From Fratercula arctica (lineage: Eukaryota; Chordata; Aves; Charadriiformes; Alcidae), in NCBI GenBank assembly GCA_947846985.1, contig CANTUZ010000025.1, positions 4,400,100-4,464,099 of the forward strand: a stretch of 64,000 bases of DNA, read 5' to 3'. Below are positions 42,977 through 55,395 of this stretch, piece after piece; positions within the stretch are counted from its first letter, which is position 1, and the number at the start of each line of letters is the position of its first letter. Made by a program: the position numbers and the translations under genes. The notes beneath the pieces were generated by a model. That model did not search any database. It was not told the DNA's origin and saw only the letters and a program-made list of their open reading frames with translations.

Positions 42977-43036
42977 TCCCTTCGTTTAGGCTTCTGCCTG
43001 ACAGGAGCAGGGTACAGGGGCCTTGATTGCTTGATC

Positions 43037-43154
43037 CAGCAATATCTAAAACCATCTGGATGGCTTTCACCTCTGCAAACTGGCTCGATTCACCTTGTCT
43101 TTCAGCGGCTTCTGCAACTCATCGTGCAGGACTCCACACAGCAGACTTCCACCT
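43037..43154 (-). pseudogene. ERV RNase H scrap (right arm, inner part)
   Basis: Mirror of 21216-21333. Reads WKSAVWSP and FAEVKAIQ on the minus strand; its outer edge abuts the 5' end of CR1-a at about 43155. Confidence 0.85.
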
Positions 43155-46100
43155 TTGATGACACAAGCGCTCAGTGAGCCAACTAGGAAAGATGCCCTCC
43201 TAGACTTGCTATTTGTGACTAGAGATGGACTTGTGGGAGATGCGATGGTAGGTGGCTGTCTTGGTGGCAGTGATCATGAAATGGTTGAGTTTAAAATTTT
43301 CCGTGTAATGAGATAAAAGGACAGCAGAGTTGCTATCCTGGATTTCAAGAGAGCAAACTTTAAGTTACTTGGGGAGCTACTTAGCAGTGTCCCCTGGGAA
43401 TCAGCTTTTGAGGGCTTAGGGGTCCATGAGTGCTGGTCAGTTTTTAAGAACCACCTTTTAAAAGCACAGGAGCAGGCAATCCCATTGTGTCACAAGTCAA
43501 GCAAGCGGGGCAGAAGACTAGCTTGGCTGAACAGGGAACTCCTCATGGAGCTCAGGAGGAAAAAGAAGCTGTATGATCTCTAGATGTGAGGTCAGGCTTT
43601 GCAGGAAGATTACAGAGCTGTGGTTCGTACATGCAGGGAGAAGACACGAAAGGCCAAAGCTCAGCTAGAGTTGAAACTGGCCAGTGTTTTGTCAGAAAGC
43701 AAGAAAGGCTTTTTTAAGTTAATAGCAAGAGGATGTTTCTTTAAAACATTGGACCAATACTTCTTGAAGATGGTCACCTGACAAATAGGGATGAAGAAAA
43801 AGCAGACACATTCAGTGCTTTTTTTGCCTCAGTCTTTAATAATACTGATAGCCCTTGGGCTGCCCGGTCCTCTGAGTTGGAGGACCACAGTGCGGGAACA
43901 GTGACTTTCCATTTGTGGACACTGAAGTTGTTAAGGGACCAGCTGAATGTTCACGAGTCCATGGGGCCTGAAGGGATTCATGGAATTTCATGGAATTTTT
44001 CAGAGTTGGAAGGGACCTCTAGAGATCATCTAGTCCAACTCCCCTGCTAAAGCAGGATTGCCTAGAGCACATTACTCAGGACTGCATCCAGGCGGGTAAA
44101 AGAAGAAAAACTGTAAAGAAGTTTTTTCTCATATTTGATCAGAACTTCCTGTGTTCCAGCTTGTGCCCATTACCCCTCGTCCTGTTACTGGGAACCACTG
44201 AAAAGAGTCTGGCTCCATCCTCCTTAAACCCACCCTTTAGATACCTGTAAACATTAATAAGGGCACGTCTCAGCCTTCTCTTCTCCAGGCTAAAGAGTCC
44301 CAGCTCTCTCAGCCTTTCCTCCTAAGGGAGATGCTCCAGTCCCTCAATCGTCTTTGTTGCCCTACGCTGGACTCTCTCCAGTAGTTCCCTGTCTCTCTTG
44401 AACTGGAGAGCCCAGAGCTGGACACAGTATTCCAGTTGTGACCTCACTGGTGCAGAGTAGAGGGGGAGAATGACCTCCCTTGACCTGCTGGACACACTCT
44501 TCCCTATGCAACCCAGAATTCCGTTGGCCTTCTTGGCGACAAGGGCACATTGCTGGCTCATGGATAATTTACTGTCTACCAAGACCCCCAGATGCTTTTC
44601 TTCAGAGCTGCTTTCCAGCAGGTCCACTCCTAACCTATACTGGTGCCTGACATTCTTCCTCCCCAGGTGCAGGACCCTACACTTGTCCCTGTTGAACCTC
44701 ATTAGGTTCTTCTCTGCCCAGCTCTCCAACCTGTCTAGGTCACGCTGGATGGCAGCACAGTCCTCTGGGGTGTCAGCCACCCCACCCAGTTTGGTATCAT
44801 TAGTGAACTTGCTGAGCATACACTCTGTCCCCTCGTCCAGGTCGTTGATGAATACGTTAAACAATACTGGTCCAAGTACTGACCCCTGGGGGACACCACT
44901 GGTTACAGGCCTCCAACTTGACCCTGCTCCATTAATCACAACCCTCTGAGTCCTGTCACACAGCCAGCTCTCAATCCACCTCACTGTGGATTCATACCAG
45001 AGTACTGAAGGAGCTAGCGGATGTTACAGCAGGACCCCTCTCAATTATCTACCAAAGGTCTTGGGAATCTGGGGAGGTCCCCACTGACTGGAAGCTAGCC
45101 AATGTTTTTCCGATTTACAAGAAGGGCATGAGGGAAGACCCAGGAAACTACAGATCTGTCAGTCTAACCTCAGTACCTGGAAAAATTATGGAGAAGATCA
45201 TACTGGGTGCTATTGAAAGGCATTTAAAGGACAATGTAATCATCAGGCACCGTCAGCATGGGTTCACAAAGGGAAAGTCCTGTTTAGCTAATTTAATATC
45301 CTCCTACGATAAGGTCACCCACCCAGTGGATGAAGGGAAGGTGGTGGATGTAGTTTTTCTGGATTTTAGTAAGGCTTTTGATACTGTCCTTCACAGCATC
45401 CTTCTGGATAAGTTTTCCTACAGTAGGATGAGCAGGCTTACGGTGTACTAGGTGAAGAACTGGCTGGGATCAAAGGGTTGTGGTGAATGGGGCTACATCT
45501 GGCTGGCGACCAGTCATCAGCGGTGTTCCTCAGGGCTCAATTCTAGGGCCAGTTCTGCTCAATATTTTTATCCGTGATCTGGATGCAGGAGTTGAATGCA
45601 CCATGAGCAAGTTTGCTGATGATACTAAACTGGGAGGTGCTGCTGACTCTCTTGAGGGACAAGAGGCCTTGCAGGGGCATCTATACAGACTGGAGCACTG
45701 GGCAATCATCAATGGCATGAAATGTAACGAGTCAAAATGCCGGATTCTGCACCTGGGATGGAGTAACACCAGGCACAAGTATAGATTGGGAGAGGAGTGG
45801 CTGGAGAGCAGCCCTGCAAAAAGGGATCTGGGAGTGCTGGTTGACAGCAGGCTCAATAGGAGTCAGCAGTGTGCCCTGGCAGCCAAGAGGGCAAAACGCA
45901 TTCTGGGGTACATCAAACACCAGACAGTCAAAAGAGGTGATCATCCCTCTGTATTCAGTGTTGGTGCAGCCTCACCTTGAGTCTTGTGTGCAGTTCTGGG
46001 CCCCACAATTTTAGAAGGATGTTAATGCATCCAGAGAGGACAACAAAGCTGGTGGCGTGTCCTATGAGGAGCGGCTAAGGACTTTGGGCTTGTCTAGTTT

Positions 46101-46428
46101 GGAGAAAAGGAGGCTGAGGGGCGACCTCTACAGCTTCCTGAGGAGGGGCAGTGGAGAGGGAGGTGCTGATCTCTTCTCCCTGGTATCCAGTGACAGGATG
46201 CATGGGAACGGTTCAAAGCTGCATCAGGGAAGGCTCAGACTTGACATTTCTTTACCGAGAGGGCGATCAAACACTGGAAGAGGCTTCCAAGAGAGGTGGT
46301 CGATGCCCCGTGCCTGTCAGTGCTTAAGAGGCATTTGGACAATGCCCTTAATAACATGCTTTAACCTTTGGTCAGCCCTGAAGTGGTCAGGACTAGATGA
46401 TCATTGTAGGTCCCTTCCAACTGAACTC
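43155..46428 (+). mobile_element. CR1-a LINE, split by CR1-b (right arm)
   Basis: Mirror of 17946-21215, in parts 43155-43973 and 44996-46428. RT frames at 45128-45451 and 45480-45980 carry [21 protein letters not shown] and [11 protein letters not shown]. Here the frame reads GVPQGS where the left arm has GVPQGL. A stop at about 45450 (VY-stop) is shared with the left arm. Confidence 0.9.
43982..44987 (-). mobile_element. CR1-b LINE nested in CR1-a (right arm)
   Basis: Mirror of 19383-20388, flanked by GGATTCAT at 43974-43981 and 44988-44995. The RT frame at 44984-44322 has SKFTNDTKL, the same catalytic change as in the left arm, so the change predates the duplication. Confidence 0.93.
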
Positions 46429-46546
46429 AACTCTTCTCTTTTCTCTTCTCTTCTCTTCTCTTCTCTTCTCTTCTCTTCTCTTCTCTTCTCTTCTCTTCTC
46501 TTCTCTTCTCTTCTCTTCTCTTCTCTTCTCTTTTCTCTTCTTCTCT
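46429..46546 (-). repeat. TTCTC/AGAGA pentanucleotide microsatellite (right arm)
   Basis: About 118 bp of 5-bp repeats at the 3' end of CR1-a, longer than the left arm tract. Single-base variants (CTTTTC) occur at both ends of this copy, but only at the distal end of the left copy. Confidence 0.93.
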
Positions 46547-47684
46547 CAATACACATAAACTTTTTGAGTTTTTTAAGTGGAAGAGAAATGAGAATTGCTA
46601 AGTGTCCTAGACTACTGACCACTCAAACATTAGATTGGCAGGTCCTTTCAAACCAGGCAGCTACATACTTCCCCCACTCCCCTCCTTTAAAATAAAATAA
46701 AAAAAGGGTGTGTGTGTGGTCTAAATGTCTTTCTGACAGCACTGGATTTAAGAATAATAGTCAAAAGCAGTTGAGAATTAATTCCTTTAAAATGTAACGA
46801 TTTGAGGAAATCTATAAATTGTACAAAACTAAGTACTTGTACAACTGGACATATACAACTTGGTGCTTGGCTTGCCCAGGTATGAGGAGACGTTTTTCCA
46901 GTTACTCTTGTAGTCTCAGAGTTAGTTGCGGATGATTGAAATTCTCTGGGGTTTTTCCTCTCATCTTCACCGGTGCATCATATATTATCTTTTGTGGAAG
47001 ATTCAGCCATGAGTTAGAGACAGCAAAACTGGGAGGAAACAGAAGGTTCTGTTTTTCACGCCCCACGTGTGTTAAGCATCTGCTGCTGCCCACCCTTGGT
47101 GATACTTGGCTTATTGAACAGACCTCTTTATCTGGTCTAATTAGATGCTGTAATAATAAAAAAATAATGTTCTTGGAGACAAGTTGCTGCTTAGTTCTGT
47201 GAGGAACTAGGATTGTTTTTAAAAGTCAGTATCAATGGTTGAAGCAATTCAATACTTGATATTGGCCAAAGTCTGTTCAATTATTTTGTTAGTTTTTCAG
47301 TTTTTATGTCCTATGTTGGGCTGAGCCACATATTCACTCCCCCTATGCTGGTCTAGCTAACTCAGGGACACATTCATACTCTTTTAATGAACTCAGAGAG
47401 AAACATTTATACCACTTGTTGATCCACTCAACTGACATAGCTGTTTATCTAAAACAAAGGCCACCCTCTTGTCCCCTTTGTGTTGAGATAAAGTCAGCTT
47501 CTTTGCAACAGCTGTGGTCAGTCACACTCTACATTATACCCTGAGCTTCATGAGCACATCGCACTTGTCCATCTCTTCTGCGTCATTCTCCTTTGAATTT
47601 TTCTTTCACTACATTCATTCTAAGGCTTGCCCTTGACTGTTTTCAATGCTAGACTGTTTTTGACTGCTAGAAGCTTCCCCTATA
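46547..47684. other. No gene seen
   Basis: Mirror of 16713-17843; anonymous sequence without repeats or coding signature that I recognise. Confidence 0.5.
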
Positions 47685-48708
47685 TCTGATAGAGCCTGCC
47701 AGCTCCAAGACAGACCTGCCTCTGGCCAAGGCTGAGCCAATCAGCAACGGTGGTAGCGTCTCTGTGATAAAGTTTCTGAGCAACAGCAACTGCAGCCAGA
47801 AGAGAGGAGCGAGAATATGTGAGAGAAACAACTCTGCAGGCACCAAGGTCAGTGAAGAAGAAGGGGGAGGAGGTGCTCCAGGCACTGGAGCAGAGTTTCC
47901 CCTGCAGCCTGTGGTGAAGAAGGCAGGCTGTCCCCCTGCAGCCCGTGGAGGTTAACGGTGGAGCAGATATCCACCTGCAGCCCATGGAGGTTAATGGTGG
48001 AGCAGATATCCACCTGCAGCCCGTGGAGGACCCCACGCTGGAGAAGGTGGATGTGCCTGAAGGAGGCTGTGATCCTGTGGGAAGCCTGTGCTGGAACAGG
48101 ATCCTGGCAGGACCTGTGGCCCCATGGAGAGAGGACCACATGATGGAGCAGGTTTGCTGACAGGACTTGTGACCCCGCGGGGGACCCACGCTGGAGCAGT
48201 TTGTGAAGAACTCTGCAGCCCTTGGGAAGGACTCACATTGGAGATGTTTGTGGAGGACTGTCTCCCATGGGAGGGACTCCACGCTGGAGCAGGGGAAGAG
48301 TGTGAGGAGTCCTCCCCCTGAGGAGGAAGGAGTGGCAGAAACGACGAGTGATGAACTGACCATAACCCCCATTCCCTGTTCCCCTGTGCCGCTCCAGGGG
48401 AGGAGGTATAGAAGCCGCGAGTGAAGTTGAGCCTGGGAAGAAGGGAGGGGTGGGGGGAAAGGTGCTTTTAAGATTTAGTTTTTATTTCCAATTATCCTAC
48501 TCTGATTTGATTGTTAATAAATTAAATTCATTTTCCCCGAGTCGAGTCTGTTTTGCCCGTGATGGTAATTGCTGAGTGATCTCTCCCTGTCCTTATCTTG
48601 ACCCACGAGCCTTTTGTTATATTTTCTCTCCCCGGTCCAGCTGAGGAGGGGGAGTGACAGAGTGGCTTTGGTGGGCACCTGGCATCCAGCCAGGGTCAAC
48701 CCACTACA
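47685..48708 (+). mobile_element. LTR-C, long ERV LTR (right arm)
   Basis: Mirror of 15685-16712, ending CAACCCACTACA at 48708. It shows CCAATCAGC near 47738, the 39-bp duplication (47945-48030), TATA-like GGTATAGAAGCC near 48405, and AATAAA in TTAATAAATTAAATTC at about 48515. The spurious 230-residue frame on the minus strand is identical to that in the left arm. Confidence 0.8.
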
Positions 48709-51700
48709 GATAACATCAGGAACATATTGGTACCTTAATTTTGTCCATTTACACTGACTTGCCCATTGATTATTACTGGTGTTTACAGAAAAGTTACCAT
48801 ATATTCTTATATTGTTCTCATTGTCAGTATGTTTACTGAGTCACCTTTTGTGGCAGGTCCTTCACAGGGCAAGGATATGTATTTGGAGTTCTTGCTGTCT
48901 GATGGATTTGGCCATTTCGAACAAGTTTTCTTCTTGTGTTCAATTTTTTGTTCCTGGTTGCTACAGTACTTCCTATTACATACACACAAGCAAGAATCTA
49001 AACTGTTATTGGCATCATATGGGACATCCTTTAGCAGCAGAATTTGGAAGCTGCTCCATTTTTTCCTTTTATTTAGTACAAAAAAGGTATTTTTCAATAA
49101 ATAAAAACATGATAGAAAGTTTAAATGAAGAGAACACATTTCCATGCTGAAAACTGGCGGCTACCTATTGTGAGGCTTGAGAAATCCAGTCAAAGAGGGG
49201 AAATTTAGTTCAGGAAAAGTTTTAAGTCTGAGTATACATTTTGTTCTTCTTCCTTAAATATGCATTTGTTCTGTCAGACACATAGTCTCAATTTGATATA
49301 ATGGAATGTGAAGCCTGAATTATTTCTGAAGCTCTTGTAGCCCACAGAGATTTGCTTACTAATGCACAGCTACTTCTTTATTGCCAGCTGAGGGAAATGG
49401 AACATATGGGATCCATGAAAAATACAGGTTGCAGGCTTTTTGGCTCAGCCTGCTTCCCCAAGAAGAGGGGAAAAAAGAAAACAGTGCTTGAGAGGAAGAT
49501 GGGGCAGGATTAGGAAATGGATTTGCAGCATAGGACTGCTACATGATTTCTTGTAGTCTACATTCATGTTATGGCAACTACAGATAGAATTTGATGACTT
49601 TTAAAGGAAGAATAAATTTAGTACAAATATTTTAGATAAAAATAACTAGCAGATTTAGCTTTTTTAGGAACAGTAGTCCAAGTATATTTGGAAGCTAATA
49701 TACATCAGCAAAGAAGGAACTAAGTCATTTTTATCTTCTAGTAGGTGAAAAGCACAAGTTAACACTCATTGGGTGTGGATGTAAGAGAGAGAGGGAAAAA
49801 AAACTTTGAAAACTTTGACATGCATAATTCAAGTTAGTTCCTGAATATTATTTCTCTTGATTCTTATTACTCAGTAGTTTTTTAATCATGAAAGACAATT
49901 TAGAAGAAAGCAAAACTAGTGCAAGGTGGAGGACCATTGCTATGCTACTGTATGCAGTTTGCTCAGGCCTGTCCATTTTCTGTGTGTGTCTTAGTCTTCC
50001 TGAGTAAAACTTTTAACTATAAACTATGGGAGATTTCCAATTTCATTTCCATTTTCCTTAAGCTATTCAATAGCACGGCATTTAGATTCTCTTATTCATA
50101 TGGGAGTTTTTCATTGTTTTAAGGAATACCAAGAATCTTTAGAAGTTAAAAACCACCGGTCAGCATTGATAATCTCCTTAGATTACTATTGTTTTAATCA
50201 TGGCTGGTTTTTTTCCCTTTTTGACTAGCTTTTATGTACTCCATAGGAAATTATTGTGCTGTAGTGTGACTGCCAGCATTACAGGCAGCATGGAGGGGTG
50301 TTTTTTTCCTGTCACTAAAGCCAGCTATGGTCCATTCAGAAAAGAGAGTTTTTCCAATTCTGTTCTTCTGGGGCTCTCCACAGACCGTCTCTGCCACTTT
50401 ACTTCTGAACACCAGCATCCTATGTAAGAAGGCAGGATTTAGCCTCTGTGCTTCTCCATGAAAATATGTTCTCAAAAACAGCTAACGCTCTAACTAAATT
50501 TGTGTTTCACAGTCTGCTTTGACACTTTGAAAGCATTTTCATGCTGATTCTATTGCAGTGTGCCTTTGCATGTTAGCAGTTTCATTCTCACTGATTGCAT
50601 TCTGTCCTTACATGATAGATGTTGCTACAACGTTCTGTACTATGGAGAAGAACAACATCTAGGCTTTGCAAGAAGTGTCCAGAATCTCAAGGAAGCAAAG
50701 AAAGAGTGATCAGCATGAGAGTGAGTGCTGAGCTTTGAAAGATGGTGTCTGGTCTTCAGTTATGTGCCAAAACTTTTAGTTTGTAGCTTTTAATTAACAG
50801 CAAGAATACTGGAACACAGATTATTTTCTTTTCTCGGTAGCCAAAAAATGCAATACAGTAGAAAAAACCTGATGATTGCTTGGAAAATTCTAGAAAAACA
50901 AGTTGTCCCTTTGTGTTTATTCCTTTGAACACCGTTGAAACAGGATTTTGGGATTGCATCAAGATATATCAAGACACTGATTATCAATTGTTGGGTTTTT
51001 TTTTCCTTTGTAATGAGCTGTTGAGAATATAATAATATAATATAGGGAGAAAGTGGAATCAGGAATAGCACTGTATCAGTTGTTCTGTGTGCTATTTACT
51101 TTCTTCTCTTTTTCCTTTACATTTGGAGAAACAAATCTTTTCTCCTTCAAATTACATCAAATGTGTGGCAGATCCTTGATGGTAGTAGGGTTTTTTTTAC
51201 TTCTTGTTTTCTTTTGACATATGGTGATAAAAGAAAGAATCTTTCTCATCAGTGAAAGAAATATTTTTTTATATATCTCTCAGTATTCTTGTAACACACT
51301 TATTTCCAGATCTCTGCCATGTGAATTTCATAACCAGAAAAACTTTGGGGGGGGGGTGGGTTTGCCATTCTATTACCTTTGGATTTGCTGATAAGATAAC
51401 AAAAAGTTCAATTACTGTAATATTAACTATTTTATATTATGCAGTATAGTTGGCTTCAGTTTAAAGTGGATCTCCTTTGTGCTGCAGGAAAGATATATTA
51501 CTTGATGAATATTCACTGACAATGAATTATGAATAACAAGAGACTATCATGTGACTTCTTTAAAGGAGTGATCTCTCATGAATGCTGATTACCAAAACAA
51601 TATTTTTTTCCCTGTCTGCTGGTATCACTCCTGAATGCGGTATCAGTTTTGGCATAAGTTAAAAACCTGAGAGCTAGCTAAACCAATAAACTTGGATCTT

Positions 51701-51956
51701 AATGGAGTCATTACGTTTAGGAGGAAGAGTAAGGAAAGGGACAGGTGATTCTGTCATAGGAGGAAAAGGAGCTCAGCTTGGGGGAACGTTTAGGAGTCTT
51801 CATTACTATACACGTCCATTAGGACTAGGGTAAATTGTGTACATAAGCTTCGGCATGATGACATTTTTCAGAAGATTAAATCACCTGACTTCAGTGAATT
51901 ACTACTGTGACAATGATGCAGGAGAAAGACAGAACTGAGCTGAAAGTTTTTTGGTT
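48709..51956. other. Anonymous AT-rich arm sequence, no gene seen
   Basis: Mirror of 12440-15684. Small differences from the left arm (for example a 1-bp insertion at about 48731) confirm that the two copies are separate sequences. Confidence 0.5.
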
Positions 51957-52199
51957 TGTCGTGGCTTGGGCTGGGCTGGCCATTAAAACAAATAACAGAA
52001 GCTCTCTTTTACCTTTCTCCCCTTCAGAGAAGGAAGAGCATCTCACTTCAGAGGAGAGGAGAGAGAATGAGAGGATGAGAGAATTTATGGGTTGAAAAAG
52101 AAACTAAACTAATGAAATATTAATATTATCATAATAAAAAGAAAATATAATAATATTAATAAGAAAATAATTAAATATATACAATATATACAAAACGAT

Positions 52200-54678
52200 A
52201 CGGTGTTGCCCTCTATGTCAAGGACCAGCTGGAGTGCATAGAGCTCTGCCTGAGGATGGATGAGGAGCTGACCAAGAGCTTATGGGTCAAGATTAAAGGG
52301 AGGGCAGGGACAGGTTATGTTACAGTGAGGGTCTGCTACTGGCCACCTAACCAGGAAGACCGAGCAGAAGAGGCCCTCTATAGACAGATAGGAGCAGCAT
52401 TGCATTCACAGACCTTGGTCCTCATGGGGGACTTCAACCACCCCGATATCTGTTGGAAGGACAACACAGCGGGGCATAAGCAATCCAGGAGGTTCCTGGA
52501 ATGTGTCGATGATAACTTCCTTCTCCAAGTGACTGAGGAGCCAATGAGAAGAGGAGCTATGCTGGACCTTGTTCTCACCAACAAGGAGGGGCTGGTGGAG
52601 AATGTGAAGCTCAAGGGTAGCCTTGGCTGCAGTGATCATGAAATGGGAGAGTTCAAGATCCTTAGGGGAGTGAGGAGGGTGTGCAGCAAGCTCACTACCC
52701 TGCACTTCAGGAGAGCAGACTTTGGCCTCTTGAGGGACCTGCTTGGCAGGGTAACATGGGAAAAAGTACTGGAGGGGAGAGGGGCCCAAGAAAGCTGGCT
52801 AATATTTAAGGACCGCTTCCTCCAAGCTCAGGAGCGGTGCATCCCAAGAAAGAACAAGTCAGGCAAAAAAGCCAGGAGGCCTGCATGGATGAACAAGGAG
52901 CTCCTGGACAAACTCAAACACAAAAAGGAAGCCTACAGAGGGTGGAAGCAAAGACAGGCAGCCTGGAGGAATACAGAGAAATTATCCAAGCAGCCAAGGA
53001 TCAGGTTAGGAAAGCCAAAGCCCAGATAGAGTTAAATCTGGACAGGGACATCAAGGGCAACAAGAAAAGCTTCTCTATATATGTTGGTGATAAAAAGGAA
53101 AATGTGTGCCCTCTCAGGAAGGAAACAGGAGACCTGGTCACACAGGATATGGAGAAGGCTGAGGTGCTGAATGACTTTTTTGCCTCGGTCTTCACCGGCC
53201 AGGGTCGCAGTCACAGAAGGCAAAGGCAGGGACTGGGAGAATGAAGAATTGCCCACTGTAGGAGAAGACCAGGTTCGAGACCAGCTGAGGAACCTGAAGG
53301 TATACAAGTCCATGGGACCTGATGAAATCCATCCACGGGTCCTGAGGGAACTGGCGGATGAAGTTGCCAAGCCACTATCCATCACATTTGAGAAGTCGTG
53401 GCAGTCTGGTGAAGTTCCCGCTGACTGGAAAAGGGGAAACAGAACCCCCATTTTCAAAAAGGGAAAAAAGGATGACCCGGGGAACTACAGGGCAGTCAGT
53501 CTCACCTCTGTGCCTGGCAAGATCATGGAGCAGATCCTCCTGGAAACTCTGCTGAGGCACATGGAAAATAAGGAGGTGATTGGTGACAGCCAACATGGCT
53601 TCACTAAAGGCAAATCATGCCTGACAAACTTGGTGGCCTTCTACGACAGTGTTACAGCGTTGGTGGATAAGAGAAGAGCAACTGACATAATCATCAGTGG
53701 CGTTCCTCAGGGGTCAGTACTGGGACCAGTACTGTATAACATCTTTCTTGGCAACATGGATGTTGGGATTGAGTGTACCCTCAGCAAGTTTGCCGATGAC
53801 ACCAAGCTGTGTGGCGCAGTCGACACACTGGAGGGAAGGGATGCCATCCAGAGGGACCTTAAAAGGGTTGAGAGGTGGGCCCATGCGAACCTCATGAAGT
53901 TCAACCAGGCCAAGTACAAGGTCCTGCACCTGGGTTGCGGCAATCCCAAGCAGAAATACAGGCTGGGAGGAGAGTGGATTGAGAGCAGCCCTGAGGAGAA
54001 GGACTTGGGGGTGTTGGTGGACGAGAAGCTCAACATGAACCGGCAACGTGCGCTCACAGCCCAGAAAGCCAACCACATCCTGGGCTGCATCAAAAGAAGC
54101 GTAGCCAGCAGGTCGAGAGAGGTGATTCTGCCCCTCTACTCTGCTCTGGTGAGACCCCACCTGGAGTACTGCATCCAGCTCTGGAGTCCCCAACATAAGA
54201 AGGACATGGACCTGTTGGAGTGGGTCCAGAGGAGGGCCACAAAGATGATCAGAGGGCTGAAACACCTCTCCTATGAAGACAGGCTGAGAGAGTTGGGGTT
54301 GTTCAGCCTGGAGAAGAGAAGGCTCCGGGGAGACCTTATAGCAGCCTTCCAGTACCTAAAGGGGGCCTATAAGAAAAGGTGGAGAGGGACTCTTTGTCAG
54401 GGAGTGTAGTGATAGGACAAAGGCTAACGGTTCTAAACTCAAAGAGGGTAGATTTAGATGAGATATTAGGAAGAAATTCTTTACTGTGAGGGTGGTGAGG
54501 CACTGGAACAGGTTGCCCAGAGAAGTTGTCAATGCCCCATCCCTGGAAGTGTTCAAGGCCAGGTTAGATGGGGCTCTGAGCAACCTAGTCTAGTCAGAGG
54601 TGTCCCTGCCCATGGCAGGGGGGTTGGAACTAGGTGATCTTTAAGGTCCCTTCCAACTCTAACTATTCTATGATTCTA
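52200..54678 (+). mobile_element. CR1 LINE inserted in LTR-A (motif-A deletion type)
   Basis: A 5'-truncated CR1 on the plus strand. It interrupts LTR-A between CAAAACGATA and ATGTATCGAGCTCC, which share a short imperfect duplication. It ends ATTCTATGATTCTAAAA. Its RT lacks the same roughly 57 codons as the CR1 at 1179-4040 (junction about 53681-53702), although the two sit in unrelated host sequences. It lies only about 90 bp outside the right arm. Confidence 0.93.
52256..54409 (+). pseudogene. CR1 ORF2 lacking RT motif A
   Basis: Endonuclease frame 52256-53029: [10 protein letters not shown], then GCSDHEM (catalytic blocks present). After a frameshift the RT frame 53171-54409 (412 codons) is open: [44 protein letters not shown], then directly from RATDII to [11 protein letters not shown], then SKFADDTKL and the C-terminal LEHL-type region. 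The usual LDFCKAFD block (motif A with a catalytic Asp) is missing, so this RT cannot be catalytic although the frame is intact. Confidence 0.9.
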
Positions 54679-55197
54679 AAAATGTATCGAGCTCCCAGGA
54701 TGATGATCATGTCACCGGCAGGCACTGGGGAAGTCCCAGACTGGACTCAACGACAGATGGGAACTGGATTCCGGATCTGGATTCAGGAAAGTGCTTACAG
54801 ACAGCCATTGAAGAAAGAGGCTGACCGTTTGATCCCTCAGCTTTTGTACTGAGCATGAGGCAGATGTGATGGAATACCCTGTTGGTCAGATTCAGGTCAC
54901 CTGTCCTGTCTGCTCCTCCCCACAGGTGCGACCCCTTTACACTTTTCTACCTCTGATTATCCAACCTGGCACACAACAAAGTTAGATGACTTTGGTTGTT
55001 ATAGCAATAAATCTAAGCAGGAACCTCCCTGCATACCATTCCTTGGTATTCACTATAAGCATCAGACCTTATCTGCTCATAGCAAATACTGTCTGAAGAA
55101 TATGCCGTTTTTTTCAGACAATTAGTTAGAAGAGACTTAACTGAAAAGGAAAATTACTGAAAAGAATATTGGTTTTGTTTTACCTCAAACCAGGACA

Positions 55198-55395
55198 CAG
55201 TTATGTCCTTGAATAAGAATCTTTACACGTTTATCACACAGGAAAGTGTCAGCTGTTAAAAGTTTCAGACTCAGCTTTGTATTTGCTGAATGTTTAACTT
55301 TCTTTTTTTTCAGAGTTGCAGAAATTTTTGCTTTCAGTTCTGTATGATTAAAAGATTTTTTTTCAAACTATTATCTTTAATTCTATATAACGGAG
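55198..55395. other. No feature seen
   Basis: Short AT-rich stretch between LTR-A and an old CR1 fragment. Confidence 0.5.

Larger units (their letters stand above)
38476..43036 (-). mobile_element. CR1-c LINE, near complete (right arm)
   Basis: Mirror of 21334-26265 without the LTR-D insertion. It has ORF1, ORF2 and the CR1 3' end (TAGAATCATAGAATG at 38476), and is flanked by CAGCAATAT at 38467-38475 and 43037-43045. Solo LTR-B lies within at 38977-39661. Because the endonuclease is uninterrupted here, this copy shows the state before LTR-D arrived. Confidence 0.94.
35750..52111. repeat. Right arm of a large inverted repeat (palindrome)
   Basis: The reverse complement of 12285-28990, 16,362 bp. 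It lacks the LTR-D insertion of the left arm and has a longer microsatellite. At its outer end (52111) the underlying LTR-A continues without disruption, so this side looks like the undisturbed original sequence. Its inner end is fixed only by the N gap. Confidence 0.95.
51957..55197 (-). mobile_element. LTR-A split by a CR1 (spans the right palindrome boundary)
   Basis: LTR-A on the minus strand in two parts, 54679-55197 and 51957-52199, together about 762 bp, matching the solo LTR at 10234-10984. It starts TGTCCTGGTTTGAGG at 55197 and ends CCACGACA at 51957. The flanking pentamers TGGTT and CAGTT agree at only three positions, so a target duplication is doubtful. The boundary of the inverted repeat (52111) falls inside its R-U5 part. 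Confidence 0.88.

Noticed and set aside
51952..55202. Target duplication of the LTR-A that spans the right boundary
   Set aside because: TGGTT and CAGTT agree at only three of five positions, which is too weak to claim.
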